A DNA stretch of 64,000 nt from JAGGAG01 sp964638035 (GTDB taxonomy: Bacteria; Gemmatimonadota; Gemmatimonadetes; Gemmatimonadales; GWC2-71-9): contig CAZWXD010000014.1 in the NCBI GenBank assembly GCA_964638035.1, positions 15,788 through 79,787 of the forward strand, written 5' to 3'. Both the position numbers and the translations under genes were made by a program. Under the pieces are notes generated by a model. The model was not told the origin of the DNA. It made no database searches and saw only the letters and a list, made by a program, of their open reading frames with translations. Positions 1 through 9,174 of this stretch are shown here, piece by piece; position 1 is the stretch's first letter, and every line of letters starts with the position of its first letter.

Positions 1-702
1 GCCTATGCCGCGGCCGGTCGGGAATGGTGCCTCGCCATCCGTGCCCACGCCGATGGTGTACACCTTGATGCCATACGCCGCCGCCGTGGCCGCCGCCGTG
101 CGGGGATCGATCCGCCCGCGATTGTTCTCGCCATCGGTCAGCAGCAGCACCACCTTCGACTTGCCCGGCGTCCGGCGCAGCCGGTTCACGGCCGTGGCGA
201 GGCCGCTCCCGATGGCCGTCCCGTCCTCCAGGATGCCAATGCGGAGGGCCTTCACCGCCTGCTCCACGACGGCGTAGTCCAGGGTGACGGGAACCTGGGT
301 CAGCGCCTCGCCCGCAAAGGCGACGAGCCCGATCCGGTCGGCCTTGCGGCCATTGATGAAGTTGATGGCTTCCTGCTTGGCCACCTCCATCCGGTTGCTC
401 GGGGCGAAGTCTTCGGCCAGCATGCTGCTCGAGATGTCGATGGCGATGACGATCGCAATCCCTTCCCGTCGCTCCTCGACCGTGCTGCCTCCCACCTGCG
501 GGCCGGCCGCGGCCATGATGAAGGCGGCCAGGACGAGCGACCGGAGGACGGGGGGCAGCCGGCTCCACCACGGCGGCGATCCCGCCTTGCCAGCCAGGCG
601 CACATCACTGAAGGGAACGGTGACGCGCACGCGCCGCCGAAACCACCACCACGCGGGAATGGCGAGGAGGAGGAGCAGCAACAGGGGACGCGCAAAGCTC
701 AC
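1..702 (-). CDS. VWA domain (BatA-like) membrane protein, C-terminus cut by window edge
   Basis: The visible 234 codons begin with a hydrophobic N-terminal helix followed by an Arg-rich stretch, then a von Willebrand factor A domain carrying the metal-site motif DISSS (D-x-S-x-S) and a later LLLTDGENN strand. This is the layout of BatA/aerotolerance-type VWA proteins, membrane-anchored with the VWA domain as a metal-dependent interaction module. The GTG start at 702 overlaps the TGA of the upstream gene (GTGA), so the two are translationally coupled. It lies downstream of MoxR, DUF58 and a third membrane protein, the usual Bat operon. The 3' end is outside the window. Family assignment is firm; the cellular role of Bat operons is generally poorly defined. 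Confidence 0.85.
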   Translation of the reverse strand, partial: MSFARPLLLLLLLAIPAWWWFRRRVRVTVPFSDVRLAGKAGSPPWWSRLPPVLRSLVLAAFIMAAAGPQVGGSTVEERREGIAIVIAIDISSSMLAEDFAPSNRMEVAKQEAINFINGRKADRIGLVAFAGEALTQVPVTLDYAVVEQAVKALRIGILEDGTAIGSGLATAVNRLRRTPGKSKVVLLLTDGENNRGRIDPRTAAATAAAYGIKVYTIGVGTDGEAPFPTGRGIG

Positions 703-1502
703 GGGCGGGTACTCCCGAGGCGGCCTGCCAGCGCCACGGCCTCCTCCGCCAGGCTGCCGGCGCCGGGGAAGGTTCCAGGCGTGAAGCGCGCTTCCTCCAG
801 CGCCCCGAGGACGTCGCGAATCTCATCCGCGGGCCAGTCGGGTCGCTCCTGCCGCACGGCTGCCACCACGGCTGCCGGGTCCGCGCACGTGGCACTCGAC
901 GGGGCGCCCCGCGCCAGGATGGCGCGCAACGACGACGCGGCCGCCGCCAGGACGACGCGTGACTCGCCCAGGTCGCCCCACCGGGCGAGGGGCAAGCCGG
1001 GCGGTCGCGACGGCTGCGCTGCCATCACGGCGTGGCCGCGCCGGCGCCACCACCAGTGCAGCGGGAGCAGCGCCACGACGCCCACCAGCAGCAGCAGGAT
1101 GAGCGGGCGCAGCGTCCGGTCATCCCGGCGCACGGTATCGGTCGGTGGCTGCACCTTGAGTTGCTTCGGCTCGGCGCCACGCGGAAGGACGGACGCCACG
1201 GAGAGGGTGACCCGGGCCGGCGGCAGCGAGTCGACGCCACCGCCTGCCAGCAGCAGGAGGGGACCGGGCACCTCCACCGAGTGCTCCCCTGCAACCCACG
1301 CCACCGCAGGGTAGGCGATCTCCACCGAGTCGCCCCGGACCGTCACGCGCGGCGGGCCCAGGGCTTCCACATCTCCCTCGGGCATCCAGAACGCCGGTCG
1401 CACCGTGCCCCCCGGCGGATGTGCCACGACCCGCGTGATCCACACGGTGTCCCCCACCGTGGGGGCGCCAGCCTGCAGCAGCATGGCTGCGAGCAGCAGC
1501 AT
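699..1502 (-). CDS. Bat-operon exported membrane protein (DUF4381-like)
   Basis: A 267-residue protein starting at ATG 1502, four bases after the stop of the DUF58 gene. The frame stays open upstream, but that part overlaps the DUF58 gene and has no coding character. It has a short N-terminal signal sequence, a beta-rich extracytoplasmic region of about 130 residues, one strong transmembrane helix (LILLLLVGVVALLPL) followed by basic residues, and a helical cytoplasmic tail. This resembles the small single-pass proteins between DUF58 and VWA genes in Bat/MoxR operons. It probably forms a membrane complex with the neighbouring VWA proteins; that is inferred from position only. Confidence 0.65.
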   Translation of the reverse strand: MLLLAAMLLQAGAPTVGDTVWITRVVAHPPGGTVRPAFWMPEGDVEALGPPRVTVRGDSVEIAYPAVAWVAGEHSVEVPGPLLLLAGGGVDSLPPARVTLSVASVLPRGAEPKQLKVQPPTDTVRRDDRTLRPLILLLLVGVVALLPLHWWWRRRGHAVMAAQPSRPPGLPLARWGDLGESRVVLAAAASSLRAILARGAPSSATCADPAAVVAAVRQERPDWPADEIRDVLGALEEARFTPGTFPGAGSLAEEAVALAGRLGSTRP

Positions 1503-1506
1503 GCGC

Positions 1507-2391
1507 CTACCGCCCGATCCGCCGGGCCCGTGCGGCGAACGCGCGGCGAAGGACCGGCGCATAGTCCTGGCCCGCCACCAGCGCCACATGGTCCACGCCC
1601 GCTGCGGCCAGGATCCGGGCACGCTCGCCGCGCCGTCGCTCGGCCACCTGGGCCACCGCATGGCGCGTCCGCTTCGTGCTGGTGTCCACCAGCACCTGCT
1701 CCCCACTCTCGGCGTCCTCCAGCCAGAGGACGCCGGCATCCGGGAGGTCCTGTTCGCGCGGGTCGTCCACCGTCACGGCGACCACCTCATGCCGTGCCCC
1801 CAGCCGCCGAAGCGGCTTCTCCCAGTCGGTGGCCAGGAAGTCGGAGAGGATCACCACGATGCTGCGGTGGCGCAGGAGGCGGCCGGCGTAGGTGAGGCTC
1901 GCACCCAGGTTCGTTCCCCGGCTGGATGGCGTGAACGCCACGATGTCGCGGATCACGCGCAGCGCGTGCCGGCGTCCCTTCCGCGGCGGCACCACGTGCT
2001 CCACCTGCTCGGCGAACAGCAGGGCCCCGACCCGGTCGTTCTGGTACGCGGCGGCCAGCGCCAGCACCGCCCCCACTTCCACCTCGAGTCCCGCCTTGCT
2101 CACCGGGTCGCCGATCGTCGTGGATCCCGACCGGTCGACCACCAGCAGCACGGTGAGTTCGCGCTCCTCGGTGTAGGTCTTGACGTAGGGCGACGCGAGG
2201 CGCGCCGAGACGTTCCAGTCGATCGCACGGAAGTCGTCGCCGGCCTCGTACGCCCGGACTTCGGCGAACTCCATCCCCTGGCCGCGGAACACCGAGCGGT
2301 ACTCGCCGGCAAAGAGCGCCGATACGAGCCCGCGGGTCCGCAACTCGATGCCCTTGACCTGGCGCAGGATCTCGGGAGAGACGGTCGCCAT
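1507..2391 (-). CDS. DUF58 domain protein (VWA-like, MoxR partner)
   Basis: A 294-residue protein with the DUF58 signature: the conserved segment around residues 36-59 (RGQGMEF, then VRAYEAGDD and RAIDW) and a VWA-like strand ending in DRSGS (residues 86-90), a D-x-S-x-S metal-site motif. DUF58 proteins are partners of MoxR AAA+ ATPases, and the MoxR gene lies 21 bases upstream. No signal peptide is visible, so it is probably cytoplasmic. The length matches the family. Its biochemical role is unknown; MoxR/VWA pairs are thought to act as chaperones or metal-insertion factors. Confidence 0.85.
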   Translation of the reverse strand: MATVSPEILRQVKGIELRTRGLVSALFAGEYRSVFRGQGMEFAEVRAYEAGDDFRAIDWNVSARLASPYVKTYTEERELTVLLVVDRSGSTTIGDPVSKAGLEVEVGAVLALAAAYQNDRVGALLFAEQVEHVVPPRKGRRHALRVIRDIVAFTPSSRGTNLGASLTYAGRLLRHRSIVVILSDFLATDWEKPLRRLGARHEVVAVTVDDPREQDLPDAGVLWLEDAESGEQVLVDTSTKRTRHAVAQVAERRRGERARILAAAGVDHVALVAGQDYAPVLRRAFAARARRIGR

Positions 2392-2412
2392 GCTGCCCCG
2401 ACCCTGCCGCGG

Positions 2413-3434
<1,022 letters not shown>

Positions 3435-3438
<4 letters not shown>

Positions 3439-4349
3439 CGCCTCCCTCGAGTGCCAGTGCGTTCCGTGCCGCGCCGTGCGCGGTGCTCCTTCGATGCGTC
3501 GCTGCCCTTCCCTCGCGGTGCCCGCGCCGCTGCCGGTGGCCCGCCCGCCGTGCGGGACGCCCCGCGGCCGGCGATCGCCCGGTAGATGGCGGACTCTTCT
3601 GCCGGCGTCAGGGGGCGCCAGGCACCGGGTGGCAGGTCGCCCAGCCGCACCGGACCATAGGAGAGCCGCGCCAGCCGCTCCACCTTGAGCCCCATGGCCT
3701 CGCACCAGCGCCGCACCACGCGGTTCCGGCCCTCCTGCAGGGTCACGTCGAGGATGGACCGTCCCTCCTTGCCGGGGCGCACGCGCACGTCATCGGGCAC
3801 CACGGGCCGACCGTCCAGCACGATGCGCTCCCGCACCGCAGCGGCGACCTCCGCCGTGGGCCGGCCATGCACCAGTGCCGTGTACTTCCGCGGCACCTGA
3901 TAGCGGGGGTGCGTGAGCCGGTGCACCGCCTCGCCATCGGTCGTCAGGAGGAGCAGCCCCGTGGTCATCACGTCCAGCCGGCCCACGTAGGTCAGGCCAG
4001 CCGGGTCGGGGATGAAATCGAACACCGTCCGCCGCCCGGCCTCGTCGTCAGCCGTGGTCACCACGCCCAGGGGCTTGTGGAAGGCGAGCCAGCGCAGGGG
4101 ACGAAGGGCGATGGTCTTGCCACCCACCGTGAGCCGCTGCCGCGCCAGGTCGACCTTGCTCCCGAGGGTCGCCACTTCCCCATCCACCCGTACGCGGCCC
4201 TCGCGAATGAGTTCCTCGGCCTGGCGCCGTGAGGCGATACCGGCCCGGGCAAGGGCGCGCTGCACCCGCATCGGACCCTTCACGTCGGCCGGCTGGGAGG
4301 CGCCCTTGCGGGGGCCTTCCCCCCGGGGAGGGCGCTTCGGGGCGGTCAC
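3435..4349 (-). CDS. rluB: RluB/RsuA-family rRNA pseudouridine synthase
   Basis: A 304-residue protein with an N-terminal S4 RNA-binding domain (about residues 27-75) and a RsuA/RluB catalytic domain carrying GRLD (123-126), whose Asp126 is the expected catalytic residue, followed by TTGLLLLTTDG. The family isomerises one uridine in 23S or 16S rRNA. The basic tail (AARAPRGKG and onward) is an Arg-rich extension typical of RluB. The GTG start at 4349 lies 16 bases downstream of scpB; scpA-scpB-rluB is a widespread gene order. Which uridine is modified cannot be told from sequence. Confidence 0.9.
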
Positions 4350-4365
4350 GCCAGGTGCCAGCCGG

Positions 4366-4950
4366 TCACGCCTCGGCCTCTACGTAGGCCGCGGCGTCGT
4401 CCGGCCCGTCCGGCTCCGGTCGGTGCGGGTGGAGGGCGATGGTCAACTCGTCCGCACGCGGCAGGTCGGCCACGTCCTTGAGCCCGAGCAGCTCGAGGAA
4501 CGACGCGGTCGTGCCGTAGAGCAGCGGGCGTCCCAGGGCCTCGCCGCGGCCCACCACTTCGATGAGCCCGCGCTCCTGCAGCGCCCGCAACACGCCGCCT
4601 GCCGAGACGCCGCGGATCTCCTCGATCTCCGCGCGACCCACCGGCTGCCGGTACGCGATGATGGCGAGGGTCTCCATCGCGGCCGACGTCAGGCGTGGTG
4701 TGCGCACCGCGAACTGGGCCCGCTCGATGGCCTGCGCCAGCGCGGGCCGGGTGAGGACCTGCCAGCCACCGGCCAGCTCCACCAGCTCCACGCCATGCTG
4801 GCCGAAGTCGAGCGCTTCCTTGAGCTCGTCCAGCGCCGTGCGCACATCGGCAAGGGACACGTCGGGTTCCAGCGTGGCCAGCTCCTCGACCGTGAGGGGC
4901 CGGGGCGCCGAGTAGAGCGCGGCTTCAACCAGCTGCGTGAGTGGGTTCAC
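4366..4950 (-). CDS. scpB: Segregation and condensation protein B
   Basis: A 194-residue tandem winged-helix protein of the ScpB family. ScpB binds ScpA and SMC to form the chromosome-condensing SMC complex. The conserved block around LETLAIIAYRQPVGRAEIEEIRG is present (quoted in parts: ETLAIIAYRQP and EIEEIRGV). The GTG start at 4950 lies inside the end of scpA (26-base overlap), which indicates coupled translation and near-equal amounts of both subunits. No smc gene is in the window. Confidence 0.93.
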   Translation of the reverse strand: MNPLTQLVEAALYSAPRPLTVEELATLEPDVSLADVRTALDELKEALDFGQHGVELVELAGGWQVLTRPALAQAIERAQFAVRTPRLTSAAMETLAIIAYRQPVGRAEIEEIRGVSAGGVLRALQERGLIEVVGRGEALGRPLLYGTTASFLELLGLKDVADLPRADELTIALHPHRPEPDGPDDAAAYVEAEA

Positions 4951-5671
4951 GGCGAATCACCATGGGGGCAAAGGGGGCGCCCTGCAGGACAACGAGGTGC
5001 CCGCGCCGGGCAAGCTCGAGCAGGGCCAGGAGCGTGGAGAGCACGTCCACGATGGTGGGCCGGGGGCCCAGCGCGTCGCGGAAGGTGAGCTCATGCATGT
5101 CGGCCAGCAGTGCCTCGATCCGCCGGGTGGCGCCCTCGACGTCGAGGGGCCGCGCGACGACGCGGTGCAGCACCGGCACGGGGATGGCCATGATCGCGCG
5201 CTCGACCGCGCCCAGGAGCTCGCCGATGGACAGCTCGAGCGGTGGCGGCGGCAGTTCCGGCGGCGGCGGCAGGTAGCCGCGCGCGTACTGCTGGGCCCGC
5301 CGCTCGGCGGCCCGGGCCAGCCAGTGGGTGATCTCCTTCACCTGCTGGTACTCGAGCAGGCGGCGCACCAGTTCGGCGCGTGGATCCTCCCAGCCCTCTT
5401 CCTCCGACTGGCGCGGCAGCAGCATCTGCGCCTTGAGGCGCACCAGGCGGCTCGCCATGTCGAGGTAGTCCGCTGCCTGGTTGAGGCCCAGGGCGTGGAT
5501 CGCCTTCAGGAACTGGTCGGCGATGCGGGCGATCGGGATGTCGGCGATGTCCACCTGCTGCTCCCGGAGCAGGTGCAGGAGGAGGTCGAGGGGGCCGGCG
5601 AACTGGTCGAGCTCGACGACGAAGGCGGCATCGCCTGCTGCCGGCACCGGTGCCACGGCCGCGCTGGTCAC
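4925..5671 (-). CDS. scpA: Segregation and condensation protein A
   Basis: The kleisin subunit of the SMC-ScpAB condensin. The N-terminal motif FAGPLDLLLHLL is diagnostic, followed by a helical linker and a C-terminal winged helix. I place the start at GTG 5671: it overlaps the TGA of the upstream protease gene as GTGA and has GGAGG eight bases in front. A second GTG at 5686 would add five residues (MEDLR) but would place the start next to that GGAGG, too close for it to act as ribosome binding site. A long Pro-rich stretch (LPPPPELPPPPLE) in the middle is an unusual linker. Confidence 0.92.
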   Translation of the reverse strand: MTSAAVAPVPAAGDAAFVVELDQFAGPLDLLLHLLREQQVDIADIPIARIADQFLKAIHALGLNQAADYLDMASRLVRLKAQMLLPRQSEEEGWEDPRAELVRRLLEYQQVKEITHWLARAAERRAQQYARGYLPPPPELPPPPLELSIGELLGAVERAIMAIPVPVLHRVVARPLDVEGATRRIEALLADMHELTFRDALGPRPTIVDVLSTLLALLELARRGHLVVLQGAPFAPMVIRREPTHAAG

Positions 5672-6465
5672 CCGAAGATCCTCCACCCGTCACCCAGGGC
5701 GAATGGCAGGATGAGCCGCACAATCCAGGTGAGGAAGATGCGCGCCGGCGTCAGCAGCCAGCCCAGCAGGCCCGGCACCAGCAGGACAATCGCCATGATG
5801 ATGAGGAAACCGAACCGCTGCAGCTCCCGGTACTTCAGTCCCCAGGCGGGCGGCAACAGGTAGTAGAACAGGTGCGACCCATCGAGCGGCGGGATGGGCA
5901 GCAGGTTGAAGAAGCAGAGGATCACGTTGATGTTGATCCCCCACATCATCATCCGCTGTGCATTGTCGAGCACAGCCGTGGTACCCGGCGCGGCGCGAGC
6001 CGCGAGGCCCAGCAGCACGAACAGCACCGCGAACAGGAAGATGAGCGCGAAGTTCGTGAGCACACCCGCCGAGGAGACGATGATGTCGCCCCGCTTGAGC
6101 TCACGATACTTGCGCGGGTCCACCGGCACCGGCTTCGCCCCGCCGAACAGGAACCGGCCCCCCGACCAGTAGAGCGTCAATGCCGGAACCAGGATGGTCA
6201 TGAAGATGTCGATGTGCGGGAGCGGATTCATGGTGAGCCGCCCCTGGCGGTAGGCCGTGTCGTCCCCCTGCCGGAACGCCGCCGCCGCGTGGGCGTACTC
6301 GTGCGCCACCAGCGAGAAGATGATGGTCGGTGCCGCGATGACGAACTCGAGGAGCTTCGAATCCAGGGGGGACCGTCCCGGGGAGAGGGGGAAGCCGAAT
6401 CGGGGAAAAGTGACAGGTGGGCGGGGCCAAGTCAAAAGTGCGGTCCTGCTTGACCGACCCGCCAC
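5668..6465 (-). CDS. Site-2-protease family (M50) membrane metalloprotease
   Basis: A multi-pass membrane protein with the zinc motif HEYAH (about residues 55-59 of the longest reading) and the second metal-ligand motif NLLPIPPLDG (about 187-196). These mark a compact M50 protease that cleaves substrates within the membrane. It has no PDZ domain. The start is uncertain: GTG 6465 gives 265 residues but falls inside the divergent rpsT promoter, and conserved sequence only begins near 6360, so a shorter form from TTG 6435 or a rare start nearer the first helix is possible. The 3' end overlaps scpA, a common partner of this gene in many bacteria. Confidence 0.85.
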   Translation of the reverse strand: MAGRSSRTALLTWPRPPVTFPRFGFPLSPGRSPLDSKLLEFVIAAPTIIFSLVAHEYAHAAAAFRQGDDTAYRQGRLTMNPLPHIDIFMTILVPALTLYWSGGRFLFGGAKPVPVDPRKYRELKRGDIIVSSAGVLTNFALIFLFAVLFVLLGLAARAAPGTTAVLDNAQRMMMWGININVILCFFNLLPIPPLDGSHLFYYLLPPAWGLKYRELQRFGFLIIMAIVLLVPGLLGWLLTPARIFLTWIVRLILPFALGDGWRIFG

Positions 6466-6478
6466 CGGCCGCTATATA
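6450..6478 (+). promoter_or_regulatory. Sigma-70-type promoter of rpsT
   Basis: TTGACC (6450-6455), a 17-base spacer and TATATA (6473-6478) form a near-consensus housekeeping promoter, the clearest in the window. It points at rpsT about 75 bases downstream. It overlaps the possible extended 5' end of the divergent M50 protease gene. Confidence 0.8.
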
Positions 6479-6551
6479 TCCCCGCCTCAAATCAGCACTT
6501 GCGCGTTCCGTGGGGCGCGCCGTCCAGGACTCCGGAAAATCGAGGTTGAGG

Positions 6552-6806
6552 GTGCCGCGTACCAGGTCCGCCAAGAAGGCGCAGCGTCAGTCGAAGTCCC
6601 GCACCGAGCGCAACCGCGCGCAGCGCAGCCAGCTCCGGAGCGCCGTGAAGAAGGTCCGGGGTGCCTCCACGAAGGACGAGGCCGCCAAGGCGTTCGCCGA
6701 GGCCTCCTCCCTGCTCGACCGGGCTGGCCGCAAGAACCTGGTGCACCGCAACACGGCCGCCAGGCAGAAGAGCCGGCTGTCGAGGGCTGCTGCCAGGAAG
6801 CCCTGA
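6552..6806 (+). CDS. rpsT: 30S ribosomal protein S20
   Basis: An 84-residue, strongly basic protein with the S20 N-terminal signature RSAKKAQRQSK and a Lys/Arg-rich helical body ending in RAAARKP. S20 binds 16S rRNA and helps assemble the small subunit. The start is GTG 6552, with GAGG about eight bases upstream; reading further upstream gives sequence unlike S20. It is monocistronic: strong promoter in front, terminator behind, neighbours on the opposite strand. Confidence 0.95.
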   Translation: MPRTRSAKKAQRQSKSRTERNRAQRSQLRSAVKKVRGASTKDEAAKAFAEASSLLDRAGRKNLVHRNTAARQKSRLSRAAARKP

Positions 6807-6829
6807 TCACCACCGGCCGAACCATGCAA

Positions 6830-6862
6830 GAGGCCCCGGTCCCAGGACCGGGGCCTTCGTGT
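6830..6862 (+). terminator. Rho-independent terminator of rpsT
   Basis: Perfect 12-base inverted repeat AGGCCCCGGTCC (6831-6842) and GGACCGGGGCCT (6845-6856), followed by the T-rich TCGTGTTT. It sits 25 bases after the rpsT stop and may also serve the convergent gene at 6893. Confidence 0.85.
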
Positions 6863-6892
6863 TTCTCAGGGCAGCCAGCAGACGCCTGGGCG

Positions 6893-7765
6893 CTAGAGTG
6901 CTGCCAGCTCCGCACCGCACCGTTCGCAATACCACTCCGTGGGGCGGTTCAGGGTACCACACTCGCCGCACTTCAGGGTCTTGGTGGCGGTCGGCGTGCC
7001 GGCCTGCGGGCCGGGGCCGGCCGTCGCCGCTTCGTCCCCGGCACCGACCTCCCCCATGTCGCTCGCCACCTGGATCGCCCTCACCTGGCCGCTGTCGCCC
7101 TTCCGTGCGGGCGGCGCCGAACGGCGGATGCCGGACGGTTCGCCGGTCACCGACTTCAGGAAGTCGAGTTCATCGAGGGGCGATTCCTTCCGCCCACCCG
7201 TCGCAGCCCGCATCGGGCCCGGCGTCCGGGGCACGAAGCGGGGCGCCCCGGCGGCGTCGTTCCCTGGAGCCTCGGCGGGCGCTGGCAGCGGGGTCTCGAC
7301 GCGCCGGACGGCCGGAGCGTCCGGCGGCACGGGCCGGGCGATCAGTTGCAGGACCTCCGCCAGGCGTGCGATCTCGCCTTCCTCATGGCCGGCCCGGCCG
7401 CCGATCTCCTGCAATGCCGCCTCTGCCTCGGAGCCCACGGCACTCCACTCATCCTCCGAGTACTCACCCACCGAGTGGCGGATCTCCGCCTCGGCCAGCC
7501 GCTCCTCGATGTCGGCCCGACGCTCTTCGAGCTCCGCCAGGCTCGCCCGGTGGGCGGAGAGCGCCGACTCCACGGTGGATGCATGCTTCCGAAGTTCCCC
7601 GACTACCGCGCCAAGGCGACCCTCGTAATCGGCTCGCACCTTCGCCCGGACTGCCTCCGGCGCCTGCGATCCCGCGCCGGTGAGCTTGGCGAGCCACTGC
7701 TCATACTGGGCCCGCTGCTGGAGCAGCTGGTCTACCTGGGCGAGGGAAGCGTCAGTTTCGCTCAT
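6893..7765 (-). CDS. Coiled-coil protein with C-terminal zinc ribbon
   Basis: A 290-residue protein of unknown function. Residues 1-140 are a heptad-rich coiled coil (LEERRADIEERLAEAE is typical), followed by a Pro/Ala-rich low-complexity linker. The last 27 residues hold two CxxC pairs (CGEC and CERC), a classic zinc ribbon. ATG 7765 was chosen because upstream sequence loses coding character. It has no signal peptide or membrane segment, so it is probably a cytoplasmic scaffold. It is 85 bases downstream of pyrC and convergent with rpsT; neither neighbour suggests a function. Confidence 0.75.
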   Translation of the reverse strand: MSETDASLAQVDQLLQQRAQYEQWLAKLTGAGSQAPEAVRAKVRADYEGRLGAVVGELRKHASTVESALSAHRASLAELEERRADIEERLAEAEIRHSVGEYSEDEWSAVGSEAEAALQEIGGRAGHEEGEIARLAEVLQLIARPVPPDAPAVRRVETPLPAPAEAPGNDAAGAPRFVPRTPGPMRAATGGRKESPLDELDFLKSVTGEPSGIRRSAPPARKGDSGQVRAIQVASDMGEVGAGDEAATAGPGPQAGTPTATKTLKCGECGTLNRPTEWYCERCGAELAAL

Positions 7766-7850
7766 GTCAGTGTGGGCTGGAGGTGGCTGGAAGTGCCCCG
7801 CTTCCCCCAAACCTAATGGCAGCCGCGCTCGATGTAACCCCGAAAGGCCA

Positions 7851-9158
7851 TCAGCCTGCCTTCGCGGCCCCGACCTGGCGCTCGAACGCCACCGCACCGC
7901 GCACAATCGTGAGCTCCGCCCGCCCGGTGAGGCGGCGGCCGGCAAACGGGGTATTCCGGCTCTTCGAGAAGAAGGCCTCGGGCTGCACATCCCACTCGAC
8001 GGCCGGGTCGAGCACCACCACGTCGGCCGGCGCCCCCGTCGCGAGCGTGCCCCCCGGCAGGTTGAAGAGCCGTGCAGGCACCGTGCTCATCCGGCCGAGC
8101 AGGTCGGGCAGCGTGAGCAGGCCGGTCTGCACCAGCTCGGTCACCGACAGGCCGAAGGCGGTCTCCAGGCCGACGATGCCATTGGGCGCATCATCGAACT
8201 CGCGCTCCTTGGCATCGTAGTGGTGCGGGGCGTGATCGGTCGCAATGCAGTCGATGGTTCCGTCGCGGAGCGCCTGGCGGATGGCCTCGCGATCCTCCGC
8301 CTCCCGGAGCGGCGGGTTCATCTTCGCATTGGTGTTGTAGCCGAGGCAGGCCTCGTGCGTGAGCGAGAAGTGGTGCGGACAGGCCTCGGCCGTCACCCGG
8401 ATGCCCTGCTCCTTGGCCCGCCGGATGAGCTCCACCGAGCCGCGCGTGGACATGTGACAGAGGTGCACGTGCCCGCCGGTGTGCCCGGCCAGGATGATGT
8501 CGCGGGCCACCATGATCTCCTCCGCGGCAGCCGGGATCCCCTTGAGGCCGAGCCGCGTGGCGATGATGCCCTCGTGCATCGACCCGCCGGCGGCCAGGGT
8601 GGGATCCTCGCAGTGATCGGCGACCGGAATGCCGAAGGTCCTGGCATACTCGAGCGCGGTGCGCATCATGTGGCTCGACACCACCGGCTTGCCGTCATCA
8701 CTCACCGCCACCGCGCCGGCCCCCACCAGCTCGCCGAACTCGGCCAGGGTGAGGCCCTTCTGGCCCACTGAAATTGCGCCGATCGGGTACACCCGTGCCT
8801 TCGCCGCGCGCTGCGCCTGGGCGATCACGAAGCCCACCACACCCTGGTTGTCACAGACCGGGTCGGTGTTGGGCATGGCACACACGGCGGTGAAGCCGCC
8901 AGCGACCGCTGCCATGGCGCCGGTCGCCACCGTCTCGAGGTCCTCCTGGCCCGGCTCGCGGAGGTGGGTGTGCACGTCCACGAGGCCCGGCGCCACGACT
9001 CGCCCGGTGCAGTCGATCACCGTCGCGTCGTCGGGGGTACCGATGTTGCGACCCACCGCCTCGACCCGGCCACCCGTGAGGTAGACGTCGGCCACGGCGT
9101 CGGTGCCGCGCGAGGGGTCGATCACGCGCCCACCCCGAAGGAGGATTGCCCGGCTCAT
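7851..9158 (-). CDS. pyrC: Dihydroorotase
   Basis: A 435-residue amidohydrolase that closes carbamoyl-aspartate to dihydroorotate in pyrimidine synthesis. Metal-binding motifs are visible: HTHLREPG (63-70), DHCED in the middle and TDHAPHH near the end, the class I (PyrC/AllB-like) pattern. ATG 9158 has GGGGAG five bases upstream; a GTG one codon earlier is less well spaced. It follows pyrB by 16 bases in a pyrR-pyrB-pyrC operon, which favours dihydroorotase over allantoinase. Confidence 0.93.
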   Translation of the reverse strand: MSRAILLRGGRVIDPSRGTDAVADVYLTGGRVEAVGRNIGTPDDATVIDCTGRVVAPGLVDVHTHLREPGQEDLETVATGAMAAVAGGFTAVCAMPNTDPVCDNQGVVGFVIAQAQRAAKARVYPIGAISVGQKGLTLAEFGELVGAGAVAVSDDGKPVVSSHMMRTALEYARTFGIPVADHCEDPTLAAGGSMHEGIIATRLGLKGIPAAAEEIMVARDIILAGHTGGHVHLCHMSTRGSVELIRRAKEQGIRVTAEACPHHFSLTHEACLGYNTNAKMNPPLREAEDREAIRQALRDGTIDCIATDHAPHHYDAKEREFDDAPNGIVGLETAFGLSVTELVQTGLLTLPDLLGRMSTVPARLFNLPGGTLATGAPADVVVLDPAVEWDVQPEAFFSKSRNTPFAGRRLTGRAELTIVRGAVAFERQVGAAKAG

Positions 9159-9174
9159 CACGACTCCCCTGGTA

